A DNA stretch of 64,000 nt from Flavobacterium agri (GCF_013401995.1 NZ_JACBJI010000001.1:140353-204352), one strand, 5' to 3'. Positions 49,998 through 60,266 are shown, numbered from the stretch's first letter. Notes: generated by a model not told the origin, from the sequence alone. Numbers and translations are program-made.

Positions 49998-52900
49998 TTA
50001 GCGGTTTTCGATCCATTTACGCGCGTTCACGAAAGCTTCGACCCATGGCGTGACCTCGTCTTTGCGTCCTTGCGGATAATTGGCCCAGTTCCATTGGAAA
50101 ACAGAACGTTCGATATGCGGCATGGTCACCAAATGGCGCCCCGTGACGTCACATAGCATCGCGACATCGTAATGCGAGCCGTTCGGATTGGCCGGATAGC
50201 CTTCGTATCCGTATTTGGCGACGATTTCGTACTGGTCTTCAGACAACGGAAGCTCGAATTTTCCTTCTCCGTGCGAAATCCAAACACCAAGTGTACTGCC
50301 TTCCAAAGTCGACAGCATTACCGAGTTGTTCTTTTGGATCTTGACCGAAGTGAACGAGCTTTCGTGTTTGGCCGAATCGTTATGCAACATGCGCGGTTTT
50401 ACGTCGTGCCCCGGATTGATGAGCCCAAGTTCGACGAACAACTGGCATCCGTTGCAGATTCCGACAGACAAAGTGTCTTCGCGCTTGAAGAAGTTCTCAA
50501 GAGCCGTTTTCGCTTTTTCGTTGTACAAGAATGCGCCTGCCCAACCTTTTGCCGAACCGAGTACGTCCGAGTTCGAGAATCCGCCGACGGCACCGATGAA
50601 TTGGATATCTTCCAACGTTTCGCGACCCGAAATCAAATCGGTCATGTGTACGTCTTTCACGTCGAAGCCTGCGAGATACATTGCGTTGGCCATCTCGCGT
50701 TCGGAGTTCGAACCTTTTTCGCGGATGATTGCGGCTTTCGGACGTGGCTTTGATGAGTCGATTATCGGCTTCTTTCCGTCGAATTGAGCCGGAAGCTCAA
50801 ACTTCAACGGCTGGTTCTTATAATTGTCGAAACGTTCTTTCGCTTTCTTTTCGCCCGATTGTTTCCTGTCGAGCAAATACGAAGTCTTGTACCAAACGTC
50901 ACGCAATTCCGAAACGTTCAATTCAAATGCATCGTTTCCGTTTTTGATCGAAACCCCGTTGCTTTCGGTGGCTTTTCCGATGTTGAAGAATGAAATCCCG
51001 TTCGATTTGAACGTTTCCTCAACCGAAGCGTCGGCCTGGAACACGATCCCGATGTTTTCCGAGAACAAAAGCTTCACCGAATCCGATTCGTTCAATGACG
51101 ACAAATCGATGTTCGCGCCAAGGTTTACGTCGGCGAAGCACATTTCCAGAAGCGTCGTGATCAAACCGCCGCTTCCGATGTCGTGTCCGGCTTTGATTTT
51201 TCCTTGTGAAATCAATTGTTGCAGCACGTTGAACGTGTTTTTGAACGAAGCCGCGTCTTTGACATCGGGAGCTTCGTTTCCGATCACGTTCAAAATCTGC
51301 GCGAATGAAGAACCGCCCAATTTATGAGCGTCGTTCGACAGGTTGATATAGTAAATGTCGCCACCGTTTTTCTGCAAGACAGGTTCGACGACCTGGTTGA
51401 TGTCGGTACAGTTTCCGGCGGCCGAAATGATCACCGTTCCCGGAGAAATCACGTCTCCGTCAGGATATTTCTGCTTCATCGAAAGCGAATCTTTTCCGGT
51501 CGGGATATTGATTCCGAGTTGGATTGCGAAATCTGAACACGCTTCGACGGCTTCGTACAGACGAGCATCTTCGCCTTCGTTTTTACACGGCCACATCCAG
51601 TTCGCAGACAAAGAAACACCAGACAAACCATTTTTGATCGGTGCCCAAACGATGTTCGACAACGATTCGGCGATCGCGGTGCGGCTTCCGGCTTTTGCGT
51701 CGATGATTGCGGCGACCGGCGAATGTCCGATCGAGGTAGCGATGCCTTCTTTTCCGTTGAAATCGAGTGCCATCACACCGACGTTGTTCAATGGCAATTG
51801 AAGCGGTCCGGCGCATTGTTGTTTGGCCACGCGCCCGCCGACGCAACGGTCGACTTTGTTCGTGAGCCAGTCTTTACAAGCGACGGCTTCAAGTTGCAGC
51901 ACAGCTTCGAGATACGTTTTGAAATCGGCAACCGTATAATTTGCGTTTTTGTAATTGCGATCGATCGTCACGTCGTTCATGATTGTCTTTGGGGACGAAC
52001 CGAACATGTCCTCAATCGCGAAATCCATTGGTTTTGCACCCGTTTTTTGAGATTCGAACGTAAAGCGGTGGTTGTTCAGGATATCTCCGACTTCATACAT
52101 TGGCGAACGTTCGCGATCGGCGACTTTGTGAAGGAATTCCACGTCGTCTTTTCCGATTACCAAGCCCATTCGCTCCTGTGATTCGTTTCCGATGATTTCC
52201 TTTGCGGACAACGTCGGATCGCCGACCGGCAAAGCATCGAGGTTGATTTTTCCGCCGGTTTCCTCTACGAGTTCCGAAAGACAGTTCAAATGTCCGCCCG
52301 CGCCGTGATCGTGGATCGAGACGATAGGGTTGTGGTCGCTTTCCACGAGTCCGCGGATCGCGTTTGCCGCGCGTTTCTGCATTTCAGGGTTCGAGCGCTG
52401 GATCGCGTTGAGCTCGATTCCCGAACCGAAAGCGCCCGTATCGGCAGACGAAACCGCAGCTCCACCCATTCCGATCCTATAGTTTTCACCGCCAAGCACG
52501 ACGACTTTATCGCCTTCTTTCGGTTTTTGCTTGATCGATTGGTCGGCTTTTCCGTACCCGATTCCGCCCGCGAGCATGATGACTTTGTCGAAACCGAGTT
52601 TACGGTCGTGTTCTTCGTGCTCGAAAGTCAAAAGCGAACCCGTGATCAACGGTTGTCCGAATTTGTTTCCGAAATCGGAAGCTCCGTTTGAGGCTTTGAT
52701 CAAAATGTCCATAGGAGTCTGGTACAGCCATTTGCGCTCGGCCATTCCGTTTTCCCAATTTCTGTCTTGTTCCAAACGCGAATACGATGTCATGTAAACC
52801 GCGGTTCCGGCGAGTGGCAATGAACCTTGTCCGCCGGCCAAACGGTCGCGTATTTCGCCTCCCGAACCCGTGGCCGCTCCGTTGAAAGGCTCGACGGTTG

Positions 52901-53657
52901 TAGGGAAATTATGGGTTTCGGCTTTCAATGAGATTACCGATTCGAAATCTTTTTTGGCGTAAAAATCGGGTTTGTCGGCCGATTTCGGCGCGAACTGCGT
53001 CACTTTCGGTCCTTTGATGAACGCGACGTTGTCTTTGTAAGCCGAAACGATATCGCCCGGATTTTCGGCCGAGGTTTTTTTGATCAGCTTGAACAGAGAC
53101 GTCGGTTTTTCTTCTCCGTCGATTACGAAAGTCCCGTTGAAGATCTTGTGTCGGCAGTGTTCCGAATTGACTTGAGAGAATCCGAAAACTTCGGAGTCGG
53201 TCAATTTTCTTCCGAGTTTCTGCGATAAATTATCCAAATATTCCACTTCCTCATCGCTCAAGGCCAAGCCTTCCCGTTTGTTGTAGACGGCGATGTCGGA
53301 AATCTCCAAAATCTGCTCAGGCGTGATGTTGATCGTGAAAATGTCCTGGTTGAGTTCGTTGTATTTCTGCGAAAGCATCGGGTCGAAACCGCTAAAACGT
53401 TCATCGACTTTCAAAAATTCCTCGATGCGGATGATGCCTTCGATCGCCATATTTTGGGTAATCTCGACGGCGTTCGTACTCCAGGGCGTGACCATCGCGG
53501 CACGTGGTCCAACAAAAAAATCCGCGAGGACGGATTTTTCTATTTTATGTGCGTTGCCGAAAAGCCAGTTGAGTTTAGAGATGTTTTCGCTCGTGATCTC
53601 GCCTTGAGTCTGGACTGCAAAGACGGTATCGCTTTCGTTTCCGAAGAAATGGATCAT
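49998..53657 (-). CDS. purL: Phosphoribosylformylglycinamidine synthase, single-chain type
   Basis: A 1219-residue enzyme of purine synthesis that converts FGAR to FGAM with glutamine and ATP. Order: N-terminal PurS-like domain, linker, two AIRS-type synthetase domains (KAETHNFPTTVEPFNGAATG; GDKVVVLGGENYRIGMGGAA), and a C-terminal glutaminase (nucleophile Cys in SVGICNGCQLFVELG; PRPKAAIIREKGSNSEREMA). This is the large form found in gammaproteobacteria and Bacteroidota rather than the split PurSLQ. It is monocistronic and no PurR box or guanine riboswitch is recognised upstream. Confidence 0.96.
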   Translation of the reverse strand: MIHFFGNESDTVFAVQTQGEITSENISKLNWLFGNAHKIEKSVLADFFVGPRAAMVTPWSTNAVEITQNMAIEGIIRIEEFLKVDERFSGFDPMLSQKYNELNQDIFTINITPEQILEISDIAVYNKREGLALSDEEVEYLDNLSQKLGRKLTDSEVFGFSQVNSEHCRHKIFNGTFVIDGEEKPTSLFKLIKKTSAENPGDIVSAYKDNVAFIKGPKVTQFAPKSADKPDFYAKKDFESVISLKAETHNFPTTVEPFNGAATGSGGEIRDRLAGGQGSLPLAGTAVYMTSYSRLEQDRNWENGMAERKWLYQTPMDILIKASNGASDFGNKFGQPLITGSLLTFEHEEHDRKLGFDKVIMLAGGIGYGKADQSIKQKPKEGDKVVVLGGENYRIGMGGAAVSSADTGAFGSGIELNAIQRSNPEMQKRAANAIRGLVESDHNPIVSIHDHGAGGHLNCLSELVEETGGKINLDALPVGDPTLSAKEIIGNESQERMGLVIGKDDVEFLHKVADRERSPMYEVGDILNNHRFTFESQKTGAKPMDFAIEDMFGSSPKTIMNDVTIDRNYKNANYTVADFKTYLEAVLQLEAVACKDWLTNKVDRCVGGRVAKQQCAGPLQLPLNNVGVMALDFNGKEGIATSIGHSPVAAIIDAKAGSRTAIAESLSNIVWAPIKNGLSGVSLSANWMWPCKNEGEDARLYEAVEACSDFAIQLGINIPTGKDSLSMKQKYPDGDVISPGTVIISAAGNCTDINQVVEPVLQKNGGDIYYINLSNDAHKLGGSSFAQILNVIGNEAPDVKDAASFKNTFNVLQQLISQGKIKAGHDIGSGGLITTLLEMCFADVNLGANIDLSSLNESDSVKLLFSENIGIVFQADASVEETFKSNGISFFNIGKATESNGVSIKNGNDAFELNVSELRDVWYKTSYLLDRKQSGEKKAKERFDNYKNQPLKFELPAQFDGKKPIIDSSKPRPKAAIIREKGSNSEREMANAMYLAGFDVKDVHMTDLISGRETLEDIQFIGAVGGFSNSDVLGSAKGWAGAFLYNEKAKTALENFFKREDTLSVGICNGCQLFVELGLINPGHDVKPRMLHNDSAKHESSFTSVKIQKNNSVMLSTLEGSTLGVWISHGEGKFELPLSEDQYEIVAKYGYEGYPANPNGSHYDVAMLCDVTGRHLVTMPHIERSVFQWNWANYPQGRKDEVTPWVEAFVNARKWIENR

Positions 53658-53775
53658 GGTAAGTGAGTTGTGTTTACGCGTGCAAATTTACGCAAAAAAA
53701 TGAGGTGGAAAAAGGTCGAAATTGAAGTTTTTTTGAACCCGTGAAATGGTTTGGATTTTTAAACTTTCCGAAAAG

Positions 53776-53812
53776 AAAAAGGGACCAAAACAAAGTCTTG
53801 ATTCCTTTCTTA
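53776..53812 (-). terminator. Weak terminator after the beta-helix lipoprotein gene
   Basis: AAAGGGA and TTCCTTT can form a 7-bp stem with one G-T pair around a long loop; the minus strand continues with T-rich sequence (TTTTTCTTTTC). Weak evidence. Confidence 0.35.
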
Positions 53813-53828
53813 TGTTGTTGCGCAACAA

Positions 53829-55358
53829 TCAATTTTCCTCGGGCATATCGGTACTTTGATAAGCGCCAGAATCGTTTGTCGTTCGGGTGTTCCCGTCCAA
53901 ATCTTGTGTGATGATATAGGCCGGATTGGCAATCCCGATCGCGCCCGATTGCGGATCGATGGTAATGTGCAGATCGTTATCGTTGATGTCCCAGAATCTT
54001 GGGTTTTGGTTGAATACGTTGCCACTATACCTCGGATTCGTGTCGAATTGGTACAGATCACCGTTTGCCAAAGTCGTATTGTTGAATCGGATAAGACAGT
54101 TTTCGAAGCCGTATTCGAAAGCAAAATTTTCGTCGTTTGCACGGTTCAGCGTCATTTCTACCTGATTCGAACCGTAAATGATGCAGTTTTTGAAATTCGC
54201 CTGGTTAAGATTGAACGGCATCTGCACATTGTTGTCTGTATAATAATTGTCGATGGCAACCGCGCGTTGACTTGAGCTTTGGAAATTGTTGTTGAACGTA
54301 CAATGCGTAAAATCGTAAGAACCGCCCAAAGTACAAGCGAGCGTCGCTTCCCCGGCCGAATTTATCACCGTGTTCGTCCCGACGATATTCGCGGTCTGCG
54401 CTAAAATCCCAAAATTCGAGTGGTCATAAATCTGACAGTTGTCGATGCTGACCGTCCCGGAGTTGTTCTGGATGTACAAACCGATCACGCCGTTCTTTAT
54501 CGTCGCGTGGTCGAAATTGCCGGTGCTTCCCGGAGTAAGCCAAATCGCACCCCATTGGCCTGGTACGTCCGAGAAATCGGGTTCGAGGCGATCGCCTTCA
54601 AAAATGACTTCACCGTCTTGGGTTCCGGCTGTGGAGGGCGTTCCTTGTACGTCGATCGCTCCGCCGTTGCCTACCAAAATGCCAGAAGATGCATGAAAAT
54701 GTACGCGCGCGCCAGCTTGTATCGTAAGCGTTTTGCCCGATGGAATGCCCGCGTATCCGTAAATCACATACGGCTTTTGGTTCGTGAACGTGTATTCGTT
54801 GCCGTGATTCGGATCACTTTCGTCGAGGTAAAACCCGTAGATTTCTTCATCCCCGATAGGAAGTGTCTCGGTTGTGCCGTTGTCGAACCGCTGCGGATAC
54901 AGGAAAATAGCGTCCTGGATCAACGTCACGAGTTCTACGTTCTGGAAATTACCGGTTTCCCCGAACTGGATCTGGTCGGTGTATAAAAATGTAGTCGGAT
55001 CGGCTTCGGCCACATCGGCAGTAGTCTCAATAAAAATGTACATACTGTCTTTGGCGAGCATCTCTACGTTGTGGAAAATGCGGTTGTTTTCGCCCGTCAT
55101 GCCGTCGACCGTGATGCGGTATTTGGAATCGAGCCCTTTGCCCAACTGGATCGTCGGGATCGAAATGTCCTTGTCGCTTCGGTTATAGACTTTAAGCGTG
55201 TACGTGCTCGAGCCGATGTTGGTGAAAACCGTATCGAGATAGACCGTATCGCGAGAGAAGCGAAGTCCGCCTACATGACGTTCGAATTCGAAATCGCTTC
55301 GGCATGAAGAAAGACAGATCAAAAATCCTACGGAAAACAGAAGAATAAAATTGCGCAT
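53829..55358 (-). CDS. Lipoprotein with right-handed beta-helix repeats
   Basis: A 509-residue surface or periplasmic lipoprotein (lipobox CLSSC, Cys19). An N-terminal Ig-like beta domain (about 30-130; LDTVFTNIGSSTYTLKVYNR) is followed by a parallel beta-helix region (about 210-430; GKTLTIQAGARVHFHASSGI, IKNGVIGLYIQNNSGTVSID). Such helices bind or cleave polysaccharides, but no catalytic motif is recognised. It may be co-transcribed with the T9SS-tailed protein upstream (gap 48 bases). Confidence 0.75.
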   Translation of the reverse strand: MRNFILLFSVGFLICLSSCRSDFEFERHVGGLRFSRDTVYLDTVFTNIGSSTYTLKVYNRSDKDISIPTIQLGKGLDSKYRITVDGMTGENNRIFHNVEMLAKDSMYIFIETTADVAEADPTTFLYTDQIQFGETGNFQNVELVTLIQDAIFLYPQRFDNGTTETLPIGDEEIYGFYLDESDPNHGNEYTFTNQKPYVIYGYAGIPSGKTLTIQAGARVHFHASSGILVGNGGAIDVQGTPSTAGTQDGEVIFEGDRLEPDFSDVPGQWGAIWLTPGSTGNFDHATIKNGVIGLYIQNNSGTVSIDNCQIYDHSNFGILAQTANIVGTNTVINSAGEATLACTLGGSYDFTHCTFNNNFQSSSQRAVAIDNYYTDNNVQMPFNLNQANFKNCIIYGSNQVEMTLNRANDENFAFEYGFENCLIRFNNTTLANGDLYQFDTNPRYSGNVFNQNPRFWDINDNDLHITIDPQSGAIGIANPAYIITQDLDGNTRTTNDSGAYQSTDMPEEN

Positions 55359-55406
55359 TTGGTAAGGTTTGTACTAGCGTAACGTGGTTTGTGGCGTAAA
55401 AGTATG

Positions 55407-56888
55407 TTATTTTATGATTTTGAGGGTTTGGGTTTCGCCCGAAATTTGGTCGGTAAAACGCACGAGATAATTTCCGGAAGCATAAGGGAATGATACGGAA
55501 TTGTGGGTTTGCGACACTTCTGCGTTGCCGATTTTTTGTCCCAACGTGTTGAAAATCTCAACTTTTCCGTCGGTATTGGAAAGATACAGCACATTTTCGA
55601 CCGGATTCGGATACGCGACGATTTTGGATTGTGACGGGGCGTCTACGCTTAACTCGGATTCCGGATTGAACTTGACGATCCAATAATCGCCCTGACCTCT
55701 GGATATTTCCGATTTGTCCGACGTAATATCCGCGGCCGACATCGTAGCCATGATCAGCGAGTTGTCCGGTTGTTTGTAGAGTGCGCGCACGATTCCCGCT
55801 CCCATGTCGATCGGCCTTTGCCATACCAGTGTTCCGTCGGTGGTTCTTTTGGTGAGCGTGTTGCCGGTTACGGGATGTTCCTGTATGTAATAGAAACCGC
55901 CGTCGGGAGCTGAGACGCAACACTTAGCGGAGACAAGGCCTATGGTTATCGGTCCGTTGAATTCCCAGATCAGCGCGCCCGAAGGACTGCGTTTGGCAAT
56001 GTACTCGCCAGTGGTTTCCGGACCGTATTGTTTCATTCCGCAGACGACATAATTCCCGTCCGAAATCAGTTCCGACAAATCGAAATCAAATGGCTGGGCT
56101 TGTTGTCCGACGATTTGCCCGTCTGTCGAAAGTTCGACGATCCAGTTGTCAACAGTCCCGATTCGCGGAATGGTCCTGTCTCCGGTCATTGCCGAACGGG
56201 ACGAGCCGCTAACCAAAAAATTGCCGTTTTGGGCCAATGAGATCCTGGTTGGGAAATCGTATCCGCCGCCGCCGATGGTTTTCTCCCATAAAAGCTGCCC
56301 TTGATTGTCGATCCTGAAAACCCAGTAGTCCGTAATGCCTCGAAGGCTTTGGCTTTTATCTCCCGAAATGCCGGAATTGGACGCGCCTGCAACGACCACG
56401 CCTCCGTCGGCCAACGGCAATAAATAACCCATTTCGTCCCTGTCGTCGCCGCCTACGGAGCGCTCCCAAAGAAGATTTCCGTCGGCATCCAATTTGACGA
56501 TCCAGAAATCGTTCACGCCTCGGTTTGGCAAGGTTTTGTCGCCCGATGCACCTGACCAGGATTCGCCGGAAATAAAAAATCCGCCATCGGGCGCAGGTTC
56601 GATTTTACGTGCGGTTTCGGTGTAATCCGCACCGATTGCGGTTTGCCAGATCGGAGTTCCGTCAGCTTCGAGCAAAAATGCCCAGTAATCGTTGTAGCCT
56701 CGGCAGTATTCTGTCTTGTCGCCGGAAATTTCGGAATCCGAGGACCCGACAAGGATGATTTTTCCGTCAGGGAGCGTTTTGATCGCCATCACTTCGTCCG
56801 AATAGGCACCGCCTAAGGTTTTGTCCCAATCGATCGTAGGCTGGGCGTAGAGAAATCCGCTAAAAAGCAAGAGTAGCATTTTTTTCAT
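55407..56888 (-). CDS. Secreted beta-propeller-like repeat protein with T9SS sorting domain
   Basis: A 493-residue secreted protein with a signal peptide (1-15, SGFLYAQ) and seven or so repeats of about 50 residues with the pattern SGDKT...RG..DYWIVKLD..G.LLWE..IGG..YD, as in delta-60/SBBP-like propellers. The C-terminal 75 residues are a type A T9SS domain (AYPNPVENVLYLSNTDGKVE; terminal GETQTLKIIK). It has no recognised enzymatic motif and may be an adhesin. It precedes the beta-helix lipoprotein gene. Confidence 0.85.
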   Translation of the reverse strand: MKKMLLLLFSGFLYAQPTIDWDKTLGGAYSDEVMAIKTLPDGKIILVGSSDSEISGDKTEYCRGYNDYWAFLLEADGTPIWQTAIGADYTETARKIEPAPDGGFFISGESWSGASGDKTLPNRGVNDFWIVKLDADGNLLWERSVGGDDRDEMGYLLPLADGGVVVAGASNSGISGDKSQSLRGITDYWVFRIDNQGQLLWEKTIGGGGYDFPTRISLAQNGNFLVSGSSRSAMTGDRTIPRIGTVDNWIVELSTDGQIVGQQAQPFDFDLSELISDGNYVVCGMKQYGPETTGEYIAKRSPSGALIWEFNGPITIGLVSAKCCVSAPDGGFYYIQEHPVTGNTLTKRTTDGTLVWQRPIDMGAGIVRALYKQPDNSLIMATMSAADITSDKSEISRGQGDYWIVKFNPESELSVDAPSQSKIVAYPNPVENVLYLSNTDGKVEIFNTLGQKIGNAEVSQTHNSVSFPYASGNYLVRFTDQISGETQTLKIIK

Positions 56889-57016
56889 AGGCTATATTTG
56901 GTAGATTGGCGTTCTGATTCGTCTGTCGTCACGAAGCTAAGATAATGGAATTGATGTAAACAAGGATACGACTGGTTACGAATCCTTTTTCGTAAATTTA
57001 CCCAAAATACGACACC

Positions 57017-57442
57017 ATGTTCGACAGGGAAAAAGTACTTGCGTTCTGCAACTCCTTTTCAAAAGAAAATACGCTCATGGCCACGCTCGAGATCGAATTC
57101 ATCGACGCCGGCCCCGATTTCCTCAAAGCCCAAATGCCGGTTACCCCGAAAGTGCATCAACCCATGGGATTGTTGCACGGAGGAGCGACCGTAGCCTTAG
57201 CCGAATCGGTTGGCAGTGCGGCCTCGCTTATGTTTATCGATATAGAGGAACGCGAAGTGCGCGGTATAGAGATTTCGGCCAATCACGTCAAGGCCAAACG
57301 CAGCGGGATCGTTTACGGTACGGCGCGCATCATCCACAAAGGCGGTACGATACACCTTTGGGAAATCAGGGTTACAGACGAAAACGACAGCCTGATCTCG
57401 CTGTGCAAATTGACCAATATGGTATTGCCAAGAAAACGCTGA
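57017..57442 (+). CDS. menI: Hotdog-fold acyl-CoA thioesterase, probably DHNA-CoA hydrolase
   Basis: A 141-residue PaaI-like thioesterase. The active-site segment HQPMGLLHGGATVALAESVGS has the HGG motif and catalytic Glu. Its TGA overlaps the ATG of the isochorismate synthase gene (TGATG). That coupling to menF suggests that it hydrolyses 1,4-dihydroxy-2-naphthoyl-CoA in menaquinone synthesis (MenI); the specificity is inferred from context. The start MFDREKVLAFCNSF is typical of flavobacterial homologues. Confidence 0.85.
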   Translation: MFDREKVLAFCNSFSKENTLMATLEIEFIDAGPDFLKAQMPVTPKVHQPMGLLHGGATVALAESVGSAASLMFIDIEEREVRGIEISANHVKAKRSGIVYGTARIIHKGGTIHLWEIRVTDENDSLISLCKLTNMVLPRKR

Positions 57443-58482
57443 TGGAAATTTTCGACAAAGCACGTCAATGGCTGGAAAACGGACGACCTTTCGTCGTGTT
57501 CCGAAAGCCCGATACGAAACAAGTGACGGGCATTTTCCAGAACAATTCGACTTCGTATGCTTCACCAAACTTGGATGGAAGCGGATTTGTTTTCACCTCC
57601 TTTGATTCTGAAAAGACCTGGATTTTACCCGATTCTGATTCCGAAACGTTTACTTCCGATTATAATCCGACCGCACAGGTCACATCTTCTCCGGAATTGG
57701 AAATAGATGAATTCGCCAAAAGAGATTTCGAAGCTTTGGTTAAAAAAGGCGTTTCTCACATAACTTCGGGTGCTTTCGAAAAAGTCGTGCTTTCGCGTAC
57801 CGAAACGGTAGAACTCGAGGCGTTCGATGCGTTGGGTGCATTCGGGAAACTCGCGGCGACCTATCCGTCGGCATTCGTGTATTTGTGGTTCCATCCCGAA
57901 ACGCAAATCTGGATGGCCGCGACTCCCGAAAAACTGCTCAAGGCCAACGGCAGGCATTTCGAGACGATGGCGCTCGCCGGAACGCAGAAATTCCAGGGAG
58001 AAGAAACGGTCGAGTGGGCGCGCAAGGAAAAAGAAGAACAGCGTTTCGTGACCGATTTCATCTGGAACAGTCTCGAGGATGTGGTTTCCGAAATCGAACT
58101 CAGCGCACCTTACACGTATCGCGCGGGTAACCTTTTGCACATACGCACCGACATCAAAGGCGAATTGAACGATGCAGCAGATTTGTCAAAAGTCATTTCT
58201 GTTTTGCATCCGACGCCGGCCGTTTGCGGGCTTCCGAAAGATGAAGCGCGAAAGTTCATAGCCGAAAACGAAGGATATGACCGTGAATTTTATGCGGGTT
58301 TCATCGGTGAACTGAATTCGAAAGACGGCACCGACCTTTATGTGAACCTGCGTTGCATGAAAGTGACGCGAAATCTGGCACAGTTGTTTGTCGGCAGCGG
58401 CATCACGAAAGACAGCAATCCCGAAAAGGAATTTTTCGAGACGGTGAACAAATCGTTGACGATACGCAAGGCGCTTTTTTGA
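57442..58482 (+). CDS. menF: Isochorismate synthase
   Basis: A 346-residue chorismate-binding enzyme that makes isochorismate, the first step to menaquinone. The C-terminal catalytic half has ITSGAFEKVVLSRTETVELE, LAGTQKFQGEETVEWARKEK, EEQRFVTDFIWNSLE, HPTPAVCGLPKDEARKFI and REFYAGFIGEL. It is shorter than E. coli MenF (about 430), with a reduced N-terminus, as is usual in Bacteroidota. It starts on the stop of the thioesterase gene. Salicylate or siderophore genes are absent, so menaquinone is the likely purpose. Confidence 0.92.
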   Translation: MEIFDKARQWLENGRPFVVFRKPDTKQVTGIFQNNSTSYASPNLDGSGFVFTSFDSEKTWILPDSDSETFTSDYNPTAQVTSSPELEIDEFAKRDFEALVKKGVSHITSGAFEKVVLSRTETVELEAFDALGAFGKLAATYPSAFVYLWFHPETQIWMAATPEKLLKANGRHFETMALAGTQKFQGEETVEWARKEKEEQRFVTDFIWNSLEDVVSEIELSAPYTYRAGNLLHIRTDIKGELNDAADLSKVISVLHPTPAVCGLPKDEARKFIAENEGYDREFYAGFIGELNSKDGTDLYVNLRCMKVTRNLAQLFVGSGITKDSNPEKEFFETVNKSLTIRKALF

Positions 58483-58576
58483 TAGATTTTTAGATTGCAG
58501 ATTTTAGATTATCAGATTTTTGGACTTCAAGATTAGATAGATAATTGATTCTTAAGATGCTTAAATGAACAACCAT

Positions 58577-59293
58577 ATGAAACTAGACATATTAGCTTTC
58601 GGTTCACATCCGGATGACGTTGAACTCGGCTGCGGCGGTACGATCGCAAAAGAAATTTCGCTGGGAAAGACTGTCGGCATCGTCGATTTGACCAGAGGTG
58701 AACTCGGCACGCGCGGTTCGGCCCAAATTCGCGATGTCGAAGCGGCCAATGCAGCCAATATACTCGGTGTTTCGGTGCGCGAGAACCTCAATATGCGCGA
58801 CGGTTTTTTCGTCAATGACGAGGAACATCAGCTCGCCGTAATCCGCATGGTTCGTAAATATAAACCCGAAATCGTGCTGTGCAATGCGATAGACGACCGC
58901 CACATCGATCACGGAAAAGGCAGCAAATTGGTTTCGGATGCGTGTTTTTTGTCGGGATTGCGCAAGATCGAGACCGAATACGACGGTGAAAAACAACAGG
59001 AATGGCGTCCGAAAATCGTCTACCATTATATACAATGGAAGAACATCACGCCCGATTTCGTGGTCGACATCACGGGTTTCAACGCCAAAAGGGTAGAGGC
59101 CATTCTTGCGTATACGTCTCAATTTTACGATCCGGACAGCAAAGATCCCGTCACGCCCATAGCGACAAAGAACTTTTTGGAAAGCCTCGATTACCGCGCC
59201 CAAGACCTCGGAAGGCTTATCGGAACCGAAATGGGAGAAGGTTTTACGGTAGAACGCTATGTGGGTGTCAGCAGTTTAAGTGATTTGATATAA
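58577..59293 (+). CDS. bshB1: Bacillithiol biosynthesis deacetylase BshB1
   Basis: A 238-residue LmbE/PIG-L family Zn hydrolase that removes the acetyl group from GlcNAc-malate. The metal motif FGSHPDDVELGCGG (with P-DD) and HIDHGKGSKLVSDACFLSGL are present, as is TRGELGTRG. Size and start (MKLDILAFGSHPDD) are those of BshB1. An ATG 12 bases upstream (58565) is also possible. Its presence implies bacillithiol as the low-molecular-weight thiol. Confidence 0.93.
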   Translation: MKLDILAFGSHPDDVELGCGGTIAKEISLGKTVGIVDLTRGELGTRGSAQIRDVEAANAANILGVSVRENLNMRDGFFVNDEEHQLAVIRMVRKYKPEIVLCNAIDDRHIDHGKGSKLVSDACFLSGLRKIETEYDGEKQQEWRPKIVYHYIQWKNITPDFVVDITGFNAKRVEAILAYTSQFYDPDSKDPVTPIATKNFLESLDYRAQDLGRLIGTEMGEGFTVERYVGVSSLSDLI

Positions 59294-59310
59294 TTTTTTG
59301 AAATTTTTCT

Positions 59311-59340
59311 TTGCAAGCGTGGGCAATTCGGCTATATTTG
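59311..59340 (+). promoter_or_regulatory. Promoter of tRNA-His
   Basis: TTG (59311-59313), a 19-base spacer and TATATTTG (59333-59340) match the Bacteroidota housekeeping promoter perfectly. It lies 15 bases upstream of the tRNA 5' end. Confidence 0.85.
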
Positions 59341-59355
59341 CACTCGCAAAAACAT

Positions 59356-59433
<78 letters not shown>

Positions 59434-59441
59434 AAACAAGT

Positions 59442-59474
59442 AAAGCCTGTCGATATTTTCGGCAGGCTTTTTTG
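59442..59474 (+). terminator. Terminator of tRNA-His
   Basis: AAAGCCTG and CAGGCTTT make an 8-bp stem that can be extended by a G-T pair and CGA/TCG, followed by a T-run. Confidence 0.88.
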
Positions 59475-59563
59475 GTTGTATTAACCACAAATCTCTTAAG
59501 GTAATTTTTGTTTTGGACAATTTTACACTTAAACTTACGAGCCCATCAACATTCCCATATTCT

Positions 59564-59594
59564 TTGTAAAGCCCGTTTCCGCTTCGTATTTTCG
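59564..59594 (+). promoter_or_regulatory. Probable promoter of the first barrel-like gene
   Basis: TTG at 59564-59566, a 20-base spacer and TATTTTCG at 59587-59594 (seven of eight) give a reasonable Bacteroidota promoter 24 bases before the ATG at 59619. Confidence 0.5.
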
Positions 59595-59618
59595 TTGCAT
59601 AACCTAAAAACAACCAAG

Positions 59619-60266
59619 ATGAAAAAAGTATTGATTTTTGCGGCATTCGTGGCCACTTCGGTCGGATTTGCGCAAAGCACGACGACCACGACGACCACGA
59701 CCAACGTCGATGGCAAGACCCATACGGCAAGCGAAACGACGACCTACGACAAAAAAGTGACGGTTTCGGCTTTCGGGTCGTTTCCCGAACTCAACCAAGT
59801 CGGTGTGAGCGTCGAATTCCTGGGCAACCAGAAAACCAAATCGATGGATGCGAAAAGCTTCAGCTTCTATTCGTCTAAAATCGTGAACGTGGCGTATGGT
59901 ATGATGAAATACGACGTGAACGTTCCCGCAGTGGACGATATCGACGGGCAAGGTTTCGTAGTCGAATTGGGCCAACGCACGTATTTCCTCGGCAAGAACA
60001 GCGGGCCGTATTTGGGCAATTTCCTGTCTTACGGGCGTATTTCGTACGATGATGACTTTGGCGTTTTCGGAGACGACGGTACGTATTCTTATTTCTCGTT
60101 CTTCAGTCCCGAAGCCGGTTACAAAATCAAGGCCGGACCGGTCGCGATCGACCCTTTCGTGGGTATCATGTGGAAGCTTGAAATCAAAGGACAAGGCTAC
60201 ATCGACAACAAGAATGTCGAAGAATGGGTACCTCGTGTAGGACTTAAGATCGGATACGAATTCTAA
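59619..60266 (+). CDS. Exported barrel-like protein, copy 1
   Basis: A 215-residue protein with a signal peptide (1-19, SVGFAQ), a Thr-rich segment (about 20-30) and a beta-rich body with alternating hydrophobic residues. It ends in Phe (VGLKIGYEF), the usual terminal residue of outer-membrane barrels. Segments YFSFFSPEAGYKI and VAIDPFVGIMWKLE recur in the next gene. A small outer-membrane barrel is the best guess; the family is unknown to me. Length about 195 after processing. Confidence 0.75.
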   Translation: MKKVLIFAAFVATSVGFAQSTTTTTTTTNVDGKTHTASETTTYDKKVTVSAFGSFPELNQVGVSVEFLGNQKTKSMDAKSFSFYSSKIVNVAYGMMKYDVNVPAVDDIDGQGFVVELGQRTYFLGKNSGPYLGNFLSYGRISYDDDFGVFGDDGTYSYFSFFSPEAGYKIKAGPVAIDPFVGIMWKLEIKGQGYIDNKNVEEWVPRVGLKIGYEF